A DNA stretch of 9,620 bases from Marinilabiliales bacterium (GCA_002869305.1 PKTC01000442.1:1-9620), one strand, 5' to 3'; positions 1 through 7,766 are shown, numbered from the stretch's first letter. Notes: a model not told the origin generated them from the letters alone. Made by a program: numbers and translations.

Positions 1-427
1 AAGTCATGTAAAAGATGGAATAGAGTTGGCTAAGAAAAACAATTTACCAGATCCGTTAATAGAGTTTATACGCACGCATCATGGTACAACTAAGGTTCAA
101 TATTTTTACAGGTCCTATATTAAGAAATTTCCGGATCAGGATATTGATGTTAATATGTTTACATATCCAGGACCAAAACCGTATTCAAAAGAAATGGCGG
201 TTTTAATGATGGCCGATTCAGTTGAAGCAGCTTCAAGAAGTATAAGTGATATTAGTGAAGAGAAAATCAATGACTTGGTTGAAAATATTATTAATGGACA
301 AATGAATGAAGGTCAATTTGATCATGTAGAAATTAATTTTAAAGATATCACGGAAATAAAAACGCTATTTAAGGACAAATTAATGAATATCTATCATGCG
401 AGGATAAAATACCCGGAAAAGAAATAA
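1..427 (+). CDS. HD-domain phosphohydrolase, PgpH/YqfF-like, C-terminal part (5' truncated)
   Basis: This is the C-terminal end of a cytoplasmic HD phosphohydrolase. The frame is open to the left edge (first complete codon at 2-4), so the TTG at 26 is not the start and about 141 residues are visible. The segment HVKDGIELAKK, then FIRTHHGT (second half of the metal-binding histidines) and MMADSVEAASR (the late conserved Asp) are the end of the HD domain as found in 7TM-HD proteins. Characterised members of that family (PgpH) hydrolyse cyclic di-AMP; that this protein does so is inferred from family only. The TYPGPKPYSKE stretch and the tail, which ends in an HARIKYPEKK segment, are also typical of Bacteroidota members. 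The membrane region and first HD residues lie outside the window. It converges with lolA across a shared terminator. Confidence 0.85.
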   Translation, partial: SHVKDGIELAKKNNLPDPLIEFIRTHHGTTKVQYFYRSYIKKFPDQDIDVNMFTYPGPKPYSKEMAVLMMADSVEAASRSISDISEEKINDLVENIINGQMNEGQFDHVEINFKDITEIKTLFKDKLMNIYHARIKYPEKK

Positions 428-443
428 GAACGGAAATTGAAGT

Positions 444-473
444 AAAAAAACAGCCATCTAAGGGCTGTTTTTT
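444..473. terminator. Bidirectional rho-independent terminator
   Basis: The 5-bp GC stem CAGCC (451-455) / GGCTG (463-467) has a 7-nt loop and is flanked by seven A on the left (444-450) and six T on the right (468-473). The A and T runs extend the stem and give a U-tract on either strand. It lies between the converging stop codons of the HD-domain gene and lolA, so it can stop transcription from both sides. Confidence 0.85.
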
Positions 474-492
474 ATTAGTGCGGTATACCAAA

Positions 493-1143
493 TTACCATC
501 GCATATCAATAATTTCTGTATTTGGGTATTCTTTTTCGTTGAAAATAAAAAACGTATCATCAATTTTCTCATTTGTTTTATAATTGTCTATGGCAATTGT
601 ATAATGAGATCCATCCTTTCCAAAAATAGTAGCAGAATTTAGAAAATAATCATCTGTATTAATTTGTAATCTTATCCTTGAGAAATCTTCATCCATGTCT
701 TTAGGATACAAATCTATTAAAGCATAGCTCTTCTTTCCTTCATCAATCAGTTCTATTAATTGATACTTATAATTATTTTCGTAGATGGTAAATAATCTTT
801 TTGGATTATTAAAAATATCCTCGTCATCCGGCTCGGGTTCTGTAATATTAACTTCTTTTACTTCTGGAAGGTAACTCCATAAAGTTTTTCCATCAAAGAA
901 AGCTATTGTATTCATGAAATCTAATCGATATTTATCGCCTTTAATCACAATACTTGCTTTGGATGTATTCTGAATGTTATCTTTTATATTTTTAAAAGTT
1001 ACTTCAAAATCAGTACTAATACTTTTATGAGATTTTGTTTCATCAGAAAGTTTATCCAATATTTTCTTTGCTTCTGGATCTTGTTGAGCATAAATAATTA
1101 GTGTTCCCAGTAAAACTGCCAGAGTTAATATATATTTCTTCAT
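493..1143 (-). CDS. lolA: LolA-like outer-membrane lipoprotein carrier protein
   Basis: This 216-residue periplasmic protein is expected to bind lipoproteins released from the inner membrane and ferry them to the outer membrane. It has a signal peptide (residues 1 to about 19, MKKYILTLAVLLG then IIYA-Q). The beta-rich body shows LolA hallmarks: IVIKGDKYRLDF near 66-76 and FDGKTLWSYLPEVKEV near 83-98, then repeated strands to a C-terminal IIDMRW. Length is normal for Bacteroidota LolA. It starts only 10 bp after the ftsK stop, so the two are almost certainly cotranscribed; ftsK-lolA adjacency is common in this phylum. No LolB is seen here, as expected for Bacteroidota. The family call is firm; transport activity is inferred. 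Confidence 0.87.
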   Translation of the reverse strand: MKKYILTLAVLLGTLIIYAQQDPEAKKILDKLSDETKSHKSISTDFEVTFKNIKDNIQNTSKASIVIKGDKYRLDFMNTIAFFDGKTLWSYLPEVKEVNITEPEPDDEDIFNNPKRLFTIYENNYKYQLIELIDEGKKSYALIDLYPKDMDEDFSRIRLQINTDDYFLNSATIFGKDGSHYTIAIDNYKTNEKIDDTFFIFNEKEYPNTEIIDMRW

Positions 1144-1153
1144 TTTTTTTAAA

Positions 1154-3541
1154 TTAAGTATTTTCCAGGAAATCTTTCAAATACTGTTCCAAAGAATATT
1201 CGTCTTGAAACAACACTTGACGAGCTTTACTACCTTCAAAGGGTCCAACAATATTTGCTGCTTCTAACTGGTCAATAATTCTGCCTGCACGATTGTAACC
1301 TATAGAAAATTTTCGTTGGATTAGTGATGTAGATCCTTGCTGATGTCTAACAACCAATCTAGCTGCATCTTCGAACATTGCATCCCGTTTAGAGAAATCA
1401 ACCTCACCAATTTCGTCAGCTCCTTCCGCAGTATACTCCGGAAGCATAAATGCAGTTGGATAACTTTGTTGACCACCAATATAATCAGTTATTTCATCTA
1501 GTTCTGGTGTATCTATAAATGCGCATTGCAATCGAACCAGGTCGCCACCTGTTGAGATAAGCATGTCACCACGACCTATTAGCTGATTTGCACCTGGACT
1601 ATCCAAAATAGTTCTTGAGTCGATCATGGAAGAAACTCTAAATGCAATTCTGGCTGGAAAATTAGCCTTTATGGTACCTGTAATAATATTTGTTGATGGA
1701 CGTTGGGTAGCTATAATTAAATGGATGCCTATTGCTCTTGCTAACTGAGCTAACCTGGCAATGGGGCCTTCGATTTCTTTTCCAGCAGTCATAATAAGAT
1801 CAGCAAATTCATCAACAATTACCACAATATAAGGTAAATATTTATGTCCTTTTTCAGGATTAAGTTTACGTTCTATGAATTTAGCATTGTACTCCTTAAT
1901 GTTTCTTACGTGCCCTGCTTTTAATAGATCATATCTGTTATCCATTTCAAGGCACAGTGAATTTAAGGTATTAACCACTTTTTGTGTATCGGTTATGATA
2001 GACTCTTCCGTATCTGGAAGTTTGGCTAAAAAATGTTTCTCAATTTTTGTATAAAGTGTTAGTTCCACTTTTTTAGGATCAACCATCACAAACTTAAGTT
2101 GTGAAGGATGTTTTTTGTAAAGTAAGGAAGCAATAATTGCATTTAATCCAACCGATTTACCCTGACCAGTTGCACCTGCTACAAGCAAGTGAGGCATTTT
2201 AGCCAGATCAATTACATAAGTATCGTTTGAAATTGTTTTTCCAAGCCCTATGGCAAGATCGTATTTTGATTCACTAAATACCTTAGACTCAAGTATTGAA
2301 CGCATTGAAACAATCTCAGGCTTTCTGTTTGGTACTTCAATACCAATGGTTCCACGCCCAGGAATAGGAGCTATAATCCGTATACCTAATGCTGCTAAAC
2401 TAAGTGCTATATCATCTTCCAGATTTTTAATCTTAGAAATTCTAACACCTGGAGCAGGAATAATTTCATATAGAGTAACTGTCGGTCCAACTGTAGCTTT
2501 AATTTTATCGATCTGGATTTTGTAATTGGCAAGGGTTTCTACAATTCTATTCTTATTAGCAATAATTTCTTCTTTATCAATTTCACCATTGCCTCCTTGT
2601 CCATGATCTTCTAATAAATCCAAAGGCGGTAAATTATAATTTGACAACTCTAAAGTTGGATCGTAATCTTCTAATTGATAATTTTTTAATTTACTATTTA
2701 ATTTTTCTTCTTTATGTTTTTCTTCAATGGTTAATTCTATATCTTTTTCTTCTTCTTGGTTTTTCTTCTTCTCGAAACCTGTTTTATTCTCTTCAGTTGC
2801 ATCTTGGGCGTCAATCCTATTTGTTATGAACATAAGATTATCATCATCAGTTTCTTCTGTTATTTCTGGTTCTAAATTTGTTTCATGAACAGATTCCTGA
2901 TCTTTTCCTGATTGATCTTCAAATTCAGTATATTCCTTTTTAAACAATTTTGAAGAAATCTTAATAATCCAATCATAAGATTTTTTAAATGATAAAAGTA
3001 TAAACGAACTAAATACTAAGAAAAGTAGAAATGCGGTTCCAATTTTTCCCAGAAAGGAGTTGAGCCAATGAGCAATAACATACCCATGGCCTCCTCCAAG
3101 TCCACTTCCTAAGTATCCACTTGAATTACCAAATAAATATCCTAATATCACAGATAATATAATTGTTCCAATGATTGTAATCTTAAAAGCTTTACGAATA
3201 GGGTAAATTTTAATTTTAAAAAAACGAAATCCTATAACAATAAATAGAAAGGGAAAAGTAAAAGAAGCAATACCAAACCATTTATTTATGAATAGATTGG
3301 CAAAATGAGCACCAGCCTTACCCGACCAGTTTTCAACGGAAACTTCTGCAGGAGAAATAACCTTAGAGAATTGGAAACTCTGATCTACTTTCCATGTAAA
3401 AAAATATGAAATAAAGGCTAAAGTTAAAAATGCAGCAATAAATATGGTGGTTACACCAAGAATAATTTTTATACGTTCATCTGCTAAGAATTTTCTATTT
3501 TTCTTATTAACTTTTTTATTTGTTTTTACTTTTTTAGCCAT
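1154..3541 (-). CDS. ftsK: DNA translocase FtsK/SpoIIIE family
   Basis: This 795-residue septal DNA pump moves chromosome ends out of the closing division septum and, in characterised homologues, activates XerCD recombination at dif. Residues 1-22 are very basic. Four membrane segments follow, at about 25-49, 86-108, 117-138 and 163-185. A highly charged linker (about 200-320, with runs such as NQEEEKDIEL) joins them to the motor. The motor has the FtsK alpha region (about 325-440), a Walker A motif GATGQGKS at 456-463, a Walker B motif VVIVDE at 573-578, and ATQRPS at 611-616. The C-terminal winged-helix gamma domain (about 718-780, including RKFSIGYNRAGRIIDQLE) reads KOPS-type DNA signals in other bacteria. 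The protein is complete and of normal length for the phylum. ATG start at 3541; lolA follows after 10 bp. Confidence 0.97.
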   Translation of the reverse strand: MAKKVKTNKKVNKKNRKFLADERIKIILGVTTIFIAAFLTLAFISYFFTWKVDQSFQFSKVISPAEVSVENWSGKAGAHFANLFINKWFGIASFTFPFLFIVIGFRFFKIKIYPIRKAFKITIIGTIILSVILGYLFGNSSGYLGSGLGGGHGYVIAHWLNSFLGKIGTAFLLFLVFSSFILLSFKKSYDWIIKISSKLFKKEYTEFEDQSGKDQESVHETNLEPEITEETDDDNLMFITNRIDAQDATEENKTGFEKKKNQEEEKDIELTIEEKHKEEKLNSKLKNYQLEDYDPTLELSNYNLPPLDLLEDHGQGGNGEIDKEEIIANKNRIVETLANYKIQIDKIKATVGPTVTLYEIIPAPGVRISKIKNLEDDIALSLAALGIRIIAPIPGRGTIGIEVPNRKPEIVSMRSILESKVFSESKYDLAIGLGKTISNDTYVIDLAKMPHLLVAGATGQGKSVGLNAIIASLLYKKHPSQLKFVMVDPKKVELTLYTKIEKHFLAKLPDTEESIITDTQKVVNTLNSLCLEMDNRYDLLKAGHVRNIKEYNAKFIERKLNPEKGHKYLPYIVVIVDEFADLIMTAGKEIEGPIARLAQLARAIGIHLIIATQRPSTNIITGTIKANFPARIAFRVSSMIDSRTILDSPGANQLIGRGDMLISTGGDLVRLQCAFIDTPELDEITDYIGGQQSYPTAFMLPEYTAEGADEIGEVDFSKRDAMFEDAARLVVRHQQGSTSLIQRKFSIGYNRAGRIIDQLEAANIVGPFEGSKARQVLFQDEYSLEQYLKDFLENT

Positions 3542-3588
3542 TGATTATATATAACATTGAATTTAACCTTGAAGCATGAAATTTACTA

Positions 3589-3596
3589 CAAAGTAA
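3589..3596 (-). promoter_or_regulatory. Possible -7 element upstream of ftsK
   Basis: On the minus strand this reads TTACTTTG, seven of eight matches to the Bacteroidota -7 consensus TAnnTTTG, about 48 bp before the ftsK start. No good TTTG lies 18-21 nt further upstream, so the call is weak. The 118-bp gap to the lipoprotein stop holds no GC-rich terminator, so readthrough from that gene into ftsK is also possible. Confidence 0.3.
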
Positions 3597-3659
3597 CGGA
3601 AATAAACGTAAAAATTACTTAGAAAATTAAATTTATATAGGAAACGTAAAATATGACAA

Positions 3660-4346
3660 TTATTGTTTTAATAAATCAATGATTTCAACCATTGTTTTTC
3701 TATTGATACTTTCATATCCTTTAGGAACAGTAAAGTCTTCTGATGAAATCTCAGCCTCTTGAATCTTCTTAGCCTTAAGTCTCATTGGCATATCGTAAAG
3801 CTTTACTTCAAATTCTAATAATACTCCATTGATTGAGCGAAAGGGAGTTTGAGCATTTACATTGTTGATAATAATATCATCTGTATAATAAATATAAAAA
3901 GGCTCTATATTTTTATCAGGTAAGCTTACTTTAGCTTTTTTACTTTTAAATCCAAATATTTCAACAATAGTATCTAATTCTTCTATTTGCATACCCGGCA
4001 ATTCCTCAAAAAATAAAGATTTATCATTTATCTTTTCTACATATTTATATTTTTTATTTAGAACTTTTACCAAAGTAATGTTTTTCTTTTCTTTATAATT
4101 TTGAATGTGCGTAAAACTTACAATTCCTGAGAAACCTTCAATTTTATTAATGGTATTATTATTTTTAAATTTAATAACCATTGTTTTAGGCAGAAGCCCT
4201 TTCATAAAGCTATCCATTGAATTATCTAAGTATTCAATATCGTATTCAATAAAACCTTCCTTAATACGATCTTTGTGCTGAACCTCTTTGCAAGATGATA
4301 AAGAAATGAAAACCAGCACAATAATAATAAAAATTCTATTTCTCAT
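3660..4346 (-). CDS. Lipoprotein of unknown function (GLPGLI/DUF4412-like pattern)
   Basis: This 228-residue protein has a lipoprotein signal peptide: a hydrophobic stretch at 5-16, then a lipobox LSSC with the acylated Cys at position 19. The residues after it, KEV, partly resemble the acidic lipoprotein export signal described in Bacteroidota, so surface exposure is possible but not shown. The mature part is beta-rich. GFIEYDIEYLD near 31-41, SINGVLLEFEV near 171-181 and a closing EDFTVPKGYES near 203-213 recall the general layout of GLPGLI/DUF4412 periplasmic proteins; this is a pattern match by eye. No catalytic motif is visible. It lies upstream of ftsK in the same direction, has its own promoter candidate at 4393-4423, and its gene is very AT-rich. 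Function is not known. Confidence 0.75.
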   Translation of the reverse strand: MRNRIFIIIVLVFISLSSCKEVQHKDRIKEGFIEYDIEYLDNSMDSFMKGLLPKTMVIKFKNNNTINKIEGFSGIVSFTHIQNYKEKKNITLVKVLNKKYKYVEKINDKSLFFEELPGMQIEELDTIVEIFGFKSKKAKVSLPDKNIEPFYIYYTDDIIINNVNAQTPFRSINGVLLEFEVKLYDMPMRLKAKKIQEAEISSEDFTVPKGYESINRKTMVEIIDLLKQ

Positions 4347-4359
4347 ATACGCCTTTTAA

Positions 4360-4370
4360 GGGTGACACCC
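4360..4370. repeat. Short GC-rich palindrome GGGTG-A-CACCC
   Basis: Five-bp arms GGGTG (4360-4364) and CACCC (4366-4370) flank a single central base, in an otherwise AT-rich leader. It is 14-24 bp upstream of the lipoprotein ATG and downstream of that gene's candidate promoter, so it would fall in the 5' untranslated RNA or act as an operator. The one-base spacer is too short for an RNA hairpin loop without opening inner pairs, which favours a DNA-binding site or chance. Confidence 0.5.
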
Positions 4371-4392
4371 CAATATTGTGTAAAATAGTTAC

Positions 4393-4423
4393 TAAAAATA
4401 GTTAAAGTATAGAAAAAAACAAA
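4393..4423 (-). promoter_or_regulatory. Bacteroidota-type promoter for the lipoprotein gene
   Basis: On the minus strand, TTTG (plus-strand CAAA at 4420-4423) is followed after exactly 19 nt by TATTTTTA (plus-strand 4393-4400). The latter matches TAnnTTTG at seven of eight positions. Spacing and sequence agree with the primary sigma factor promoter of Bacteroidota. Transcription would begin near 4386, giving a leader of about 40 nt that contains the palindrome at 4360-4370. Confidence 0.55.
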
Positions 4424-4462
4424 GGATCAGTCTTAAGTTAATCTAAATCTTTTGATTATTAG

Positions 4463-4493
4463 TAAGAAACAACCCCGTTACAGTTGTTTCTTA
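4463..4493. repeat. Perfect 11-bp inverted repeat upstream of arcC
   Basis: TAAGAAACAAC (4463-4473) and GTTGTTTCTTA (4483-4493) are exact reverse complements separated by the 9-nt spacer CCCGTTACA. The repeat is about 90 bp before the carbamate kinase start and about 40 bp upstream of the lipoprotein promoter. There is no T-run on either side, so it is not a standard terminator. It could be an operator for either divergent gene or a leader-RNA hairpin of the arcC-argF transcript. The structure is certain; the role is inferred. Confidence 0.65.
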
Positions 4494-4584
4494 ACATATG
4501 AAAGAATAAATATTTTATTATTTCGAAATGATTTTTTTTATAGATTTTTACACCTAATTAGTAATAATACATAAATTAAAGAAT

Positions 4585-5541
4585 ATGAATAAGTTAGCTG
4601 TCATAGCATTGGGCGGAAACGCTCTTTTACGCGGTAATAAAATAGGAACTATTGAAGAACAAGAACAAAACACTTTTGATACACTCGAAAATTTGGTGTA
4701 TTTAATCAAAGAAGGTTACGACATAGTAATAGGTCATGGCAATGGTCCTCAGGTTGGTAATATATTAATGAGAAATGATGCTGGTGAGCAATTATACAAT
4801 ATTCCACAAATGCCTTTAGATATTTGTGTTGCTGATTCTCAGGGTGGAATAGGATATATGATTGAACGAATGCTTAGAAATGTGTTAAAAAAACATGGAA
4901 TTGAAAAGGATATTATCGTTATTGTAACTTCGGTTGTTGTTGATAAAGATGATCCAGCTTTTAAAGATCCACAAAAACGTGTTGGAAAAATATATACCAA
5001 AGAACAAGCAGATAAATTAAACGCTGACAAAGGATGGGAGTTTAAAGAAGAGGTAAAAGCTGATGGTGGATGGAGAAGAGTCGTTCCTTCACCAAAACCT
5101 ATCAGTATCATGAATGAGAAAACAATTGAAAAATTAGCACGAGAAGGTAATATTGTGGTTGCAGTTGGCGGAGGGGGAGTACCTGTTTACATTGACGAAA
5201 AAAATGATATTCGTCCTTCAGAAGCTGTTATTGATAAGGATTTTGCTTCAGCATTGTTAGGTGCAAGAATTGGTGCAGATGAGTTTTATATATTAACTGA
5301 TGTTCCATATGTATATATTAATTTCAAGAAAGAAAACGAACAAAAGTTAGAATTCCTGAATAAAGCAGATGCAGAGAAATATATTGCAGAGGGTCAATTC
5401 GCAAAGGGAAGCATGGCTCCAAAAATCGAGGCTTGTTTAAGTTTTGTGGAAAAAGGTGGTAAAAAATCTGTTATTACTGAAAGTACAAAACTTGAAGATC
5501 GTTCATATGGAACAAAAATAACATTGGAATACGAAGATTAA
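4585..5541 (+). CDS. arcC: Carbamate kinase
   Basis: This 318-residue cytoplasmic enzyme transfers phosphate from carbamoyl phosphate to ADP, giving ATP, CO2 and ammonia. It has the amino-acid kinase fold with family motifs in order: ALGGNALL at 8-15, GHGNGPQVG at 50-58, GGWRRVVPSP at 161-170, VAVGGGGVPV at 192-201, VIDKD at 215-219, LTDV at 237-240 and FAKGSMAPK at 272-280. The lysines at 131, 218 and 280 lie in family-conserved blocks near the active site. Length is usual for the family (about 310-320) and nothing is missing. The ATG at 4585 follows an A-rich leader without a clear Shine-Dalgarno site, normal for this phylum. Ornithine carbamoyltransferase starts 28 bp downstream, so the two form an operon that would make ATP from citrulline. 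No clear promoter was found; TAGATTTT at 4541-4548 is the best but poor candidate. Confidence 0.96.
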   Translation: MNKLAVIALGGNALLRGNKIGTIEEQEQNTFDTLENLVYLIKEGYDIVIGHGNGPQVGNILMRNDAGEQLYNIPQMPLDICVADSQGGIGYMIERMLRNVLKKHGIEKDIIVIVTSVVVDKDDPAFKDPQKRVGKIYTKEQADKLNADKGWEFKEEVKADGGWRRVVPSPKPISIMNEKTIEKLAREGNIVVAVGGGGVPVYIDEKNDIRPSEAVIDKDFASALLGARIGADEFYILTDVPYVYINFKKENEQKLEFLNKADAEKYIAEGQFAKGSMAPKIEACLSFVEKGGKKSVITESTKLEDRSYGTKITLEYED

Positions 5542-5569
5542 TAAATAGTAACTTTTAAAATTATAAATT

Positions 5570-6571
5570 ATGGCATTCAATTTAAGAAACAAGAATTTTT
5601 TAAAGCTTCTAGATCTTACTCCACAAGAAATAAAATTCTTATTAGATCTTTCTGCTGATCTTAAAAAAGCTAAATATAGTGGAACAGAGCAACCTAAATT
5701 AACTGGAAAAAATATCGCTTTAATTTTTGAAAAAGCTTCTACTCGTACTCGTTGTGCATTTGAAGTAGCTGCGCTAGATCAAGGAGCACATGTAACTTAT
5801 TTAGGACCTTCTGGATCTCAAATCGGTAAAAAAGAATCGATGAAAGATACTGCTCGTGTTCTTGGAAGAATGTATGATGGTATTGAATATCGCGGTTTTG
5901 GTCAGGATATCGTTGAAGATTTAGGTAAATATGCTGGTGTGCCGGTATGGAATGGTTTAACAAATGAATTCCACCCAACACAAATCTTGGCTGATTTCCT
6001 TACTATGATGGAGCATTCAGATAAGCCTTTACATCAGGTTACTTTTGCATATGTTGGTGATGCTAGAAATAATATGGGTAATTCGCTAATGATTGGTGCT
6101 GCAAAAATGGGCATGAAATTCCGTTCTGTTGCTCCCAAAAGCGTTCAACCAACTACAGAATTAGTAGCACAGGCTAATGAAATTGCTAAGGAAACAGGAG
6201 CTGAGATTATTGTTACTGATAATGTTAAAGAGGGTGTAAAAGGTTGTGATTTTATTTATACTGATGTTTGGGTTTCAATGGGAGAACCAGATGAGGTATG
6301 GAAAGAAAGAATCGAATTATTAAAACCTTACCAGGTAAACAAAGCAATGATGGATGCTACCGGTAATCCAAAATGTAAATTTATGCATTGCTTACCAGCA
6401 TTCCATAATAGAGAAACAACTGTTGGCGAAGAAATTTTCCAAAAATTTGGATTAGATGGAATGGAAGTTACCGAAGAAGTATTTGAATCTCCAGCATCTA
6501 TTGTTTTTGACGAAGCTGAAAACAGAATGCATACAATAAAAGCTGTTATGGTAGCTACTTTAGGCGCCTAA
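5570..6571 (+). CDS. argF: Ornithine carbamoyltransferase (catabolic role likely)
   Basis: This 333-residue enzyme interconverts ornithine plus carbamoyl phosphate with citrulline plus phosphate. The carbamoyl-phosphate site STRTR is at 57-61 and HPTQ at 135-138. The ornithine-specific loop DVWVSMGE is at 232-239, and HCLPAFHN at 273-280 carries the catalytic Cys. The SMG loop and HCLP motif argue for true ornithine as substrate rather than acetyl- or succinylornithine, and against putrescine. Length matches the E. coli ArgF / Pseudomonas ArcB class (about 334). Being cotranscribed behind carbamate kinase suggests the citrulline-degrading direction (arcB by role), though sequence alone cannot fix the direction. 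It has ATG start, a normal stop and a strong terminator 21 bp later. Codon use looks somewhat less AT-extreme than the neighbours, in keeping with a well-expressed gene. Confidence 0.95.
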   Translation: MAFNLRNKNFLKLLDLTPQEIKFLLDLSADLKKAKYSGTEQPKLTGKNIALIFEKASTRTRCAFEVAALDQGAHVTYLGPSGSQIGKKESMKDTARVLGRMYDGIEYRGFGQDIVEDLGKYAGVPVWNGLTNEFHPTQILADFLTMMEHSDKPLHQVTFAYVGDARNNMGNSLMIGAAKMGMKFRSVAPKSVQPTTELVAQANEIAKETGAEIIVTDNVKEGVKGCDFIYTDVWVSMGEPDEVWKERIELLKPYQVNKAMMDATGNPKCKFMHCLPAFHNRETTVGEEIFQKFGLDGMEVTEEVFESPASIVFDEAENRMHTIKAVMVATLGA

Positions 6572-6591
6572 CAAAGTATTTAATATAATTT

Positions 6592-6619
6592 AAGGGTGTC
6601 TTTTAAGACACCCTTTTTT
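6592..6619 (+). terminator. Rho-independent terminator of arcC-argF
   Basis: AAGGGTGTCTT (6592-6602) and AAGACACCCTT (6605-6615) are exact reverse complements. In practice they form a 9-bp stem with a TTTTAA loop, followed by a T-run at 6614-6619. It ends the carbamate kinase/ornithine carbamoyltransferase transcript. It also lies just beyond the stop of the converging DUF4105 gene; on that strand the T-run is poor, but the hairpin may still serve. Confidence 0.9.
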
Positions 6620-6625
6620 ATTCTT

Positions 6626-7744
6626 TTAAATTAAGTGTAATTTCTTTTTAGGATATTGAGTTCTGAAATTAAATAGAATGAGCATAAGAAAAACTGGTAA
6701 GTAAGCCCAATCAAAATACTGAACATTAAATAACCAAATTGGAATCATCGCAATTAGCATAACCTGCAGTACAATAGCTATAATCTTTCTAAACTTAGTG
6801 TCACTTTTTAAGAAAACTAAGATTAAGTATAAAGGATTGATCCATAAGGAATTTAGGTTAAATTGGAGTTCTGGATGTTCTGTAATGAGGCTGAGAATAA
6901 ATATAACAAGTCCGGTTAAACCAATAATTAGTAGTATAGGAAACTGAATATAATTGTGATTAATAATTAGCATTATTAAAAAGAGGATCGATAGTATTAG
7001 TAAAGGATTTTTATAAATAGGATAAGCCTTAGTTCCATCATATACTTGATTAAACGTATTTTCTTCGATAACCAATTTGCCATTGTCTGTATTTATATTT
7101 CTTAGTCCAACACATAAATAATCAGGTAGAAACATGCTATCGAACGAATCAATTTTTCGGTCTATTTTGTATCCCATAATAAGACTCATACTAAATCGCA
7201 ACCAAAGCCTATTCTGAAGGTATTCATTTAATTGATCTCGAATGGTTTTATCCGTTGGAATATGTTGAAAATCTGTTTCGACATTTTCCAAAAGCAAATC
7301 GCGTATTTCTGTGGTACAATTTTTTCCTGCAAATCGATAGAGATAATACCTGTTCTCTGGCCTATATAAATACTGAAGTTTTTGTATAATCTTAATTTTT
7401 TCTTCTTCCGATAAATTAAGTTTTTGCTCTATAATTTGCCTGTCTTCTCTAAAATACTGCTGATAGAATTGACGCGTGTATTCAGCACCCAGTTTGTACT
7501 GTAATCGTCCTTTTATAAATTTGGGGTAGAAGTTCGGAGTACTAAAATCGAAAAGCCCAAAGTTATAGACAACATCTATGTTTGCTTTTTTATCAACCAC
7601 TCGAATTGCACTATGTCCCCACGCAGAATAGGTTTCTTTTCCAGGAGAGCAAGTTAAAACAGTTATATCAATGTCATTAGTTGAAAAACTTTGAAATACT
7701 CCTACTGATAGGATTACAAAAATAATACTGATTGTTTTTCTCAA
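6626..7744 (-). CDS. DUF4105 (Lnb N-terminal periplasmic domain) membrane protein; candidate lipoprotein N-acyltransferase
   Basis: This 372-residue envelope protein has a signal peptide (1 to about 21), a DUF4105 domain (about 25-235) and five hydrophobic segments (about 247-262, 267-287, 302-312, 320-339, 347-360). The periplasmic domain has TCSPGKETYSAWGHSAIRV near 31-49 with His44, YFREDR near 97-102, and a conserved Cys143 in AGKNCTTEIRD. A Cys-His pair in this domain is the expected active site of Lnb enzymes, which move an acyl chain onto the N-terminal Cys of lipoproteins; Lnb-type enzymes have been reported in Bacteroides. Orthology here is inferred from domain order and motifs. The start is TTG at 7744-7742: a TAA stop lies two codons upstream in frame, and the signal peptide begins right at this TTG. 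The DUF456 gene is 22 bp upstream, so the two are probably cotranscribed. Confidence 0.82.
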   Translation of the reverse strand: MRKTISIIFVILSVGVFQSFSTNDIDITVLTCSPGKETYSAWGHSAIRVVDKKANIDVVYNFGLFDFSTPNFYPKFIKGRLQYKLGAEYTRQFYQQYFREDRQIIEQKLNLSEEEKIKIIQKLQYLYRPENRYYLYRFAGKNCTTEIRDLLLENVETDFQHIPTDKTIRDQLNEYLQNRLWLRFSMSLIMGYKIDRKIDSFDSMFLPDYLCVGLRNINTDNGKLVIEENTFNQVYDGTKAYPIYKNPLLILSILFLIMLIINHNYIQFPILLIIGLTGLVIFILSLITEHPELQFNLNSLWINPLYLILVFLKSDTKFRKIIAIVLQVMLIAMIPIWLFNVQYFDWAYLPVFLMLILFNFRTQYPKKKLHLI

Positions 7745-7766
7745 AATTTATTAAGTATTTATTTAG

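Noticed and set aside
369..572. 67-residue minus-strand open frame over the terminator
   Set aside because: It spans the bidirectional terminator and overlaps two real genes, so it is not credible.
2250..2525. 91-residue plus-strand open frame inside ftsK
   Set aside because: It lies opposite the motor region of ftsK, has no recognisable domain or leader, and is a shadow of a strongly conserved gene.
4505..4519. AATAAA-TAT-TTTATT symmetry upstream of arcC as a possible ArgR box
   Set aside because: It is pure A/T in a very AT-rich region and lacks the G/C positions of known ARG boxes; chance is a sufficient explanation.
4347..4584. Riboswitch in the divergent intergenic region
   Set aside because: No known riboswitch core was recognised; only the two inverted repeats and one promoter are supportable.
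4839..5111. 90-residue minus-strand open frame within arcC
   Set aside because: It is antisense to conserved carbamate kinase motifs, and neither its sequence nor its upstream region looks genic.
5739..5981. 80-residue minus-strand open frame within argF
   Set aside because: Antisense shadow of the ornithine carbamoyltransferase active-site region.
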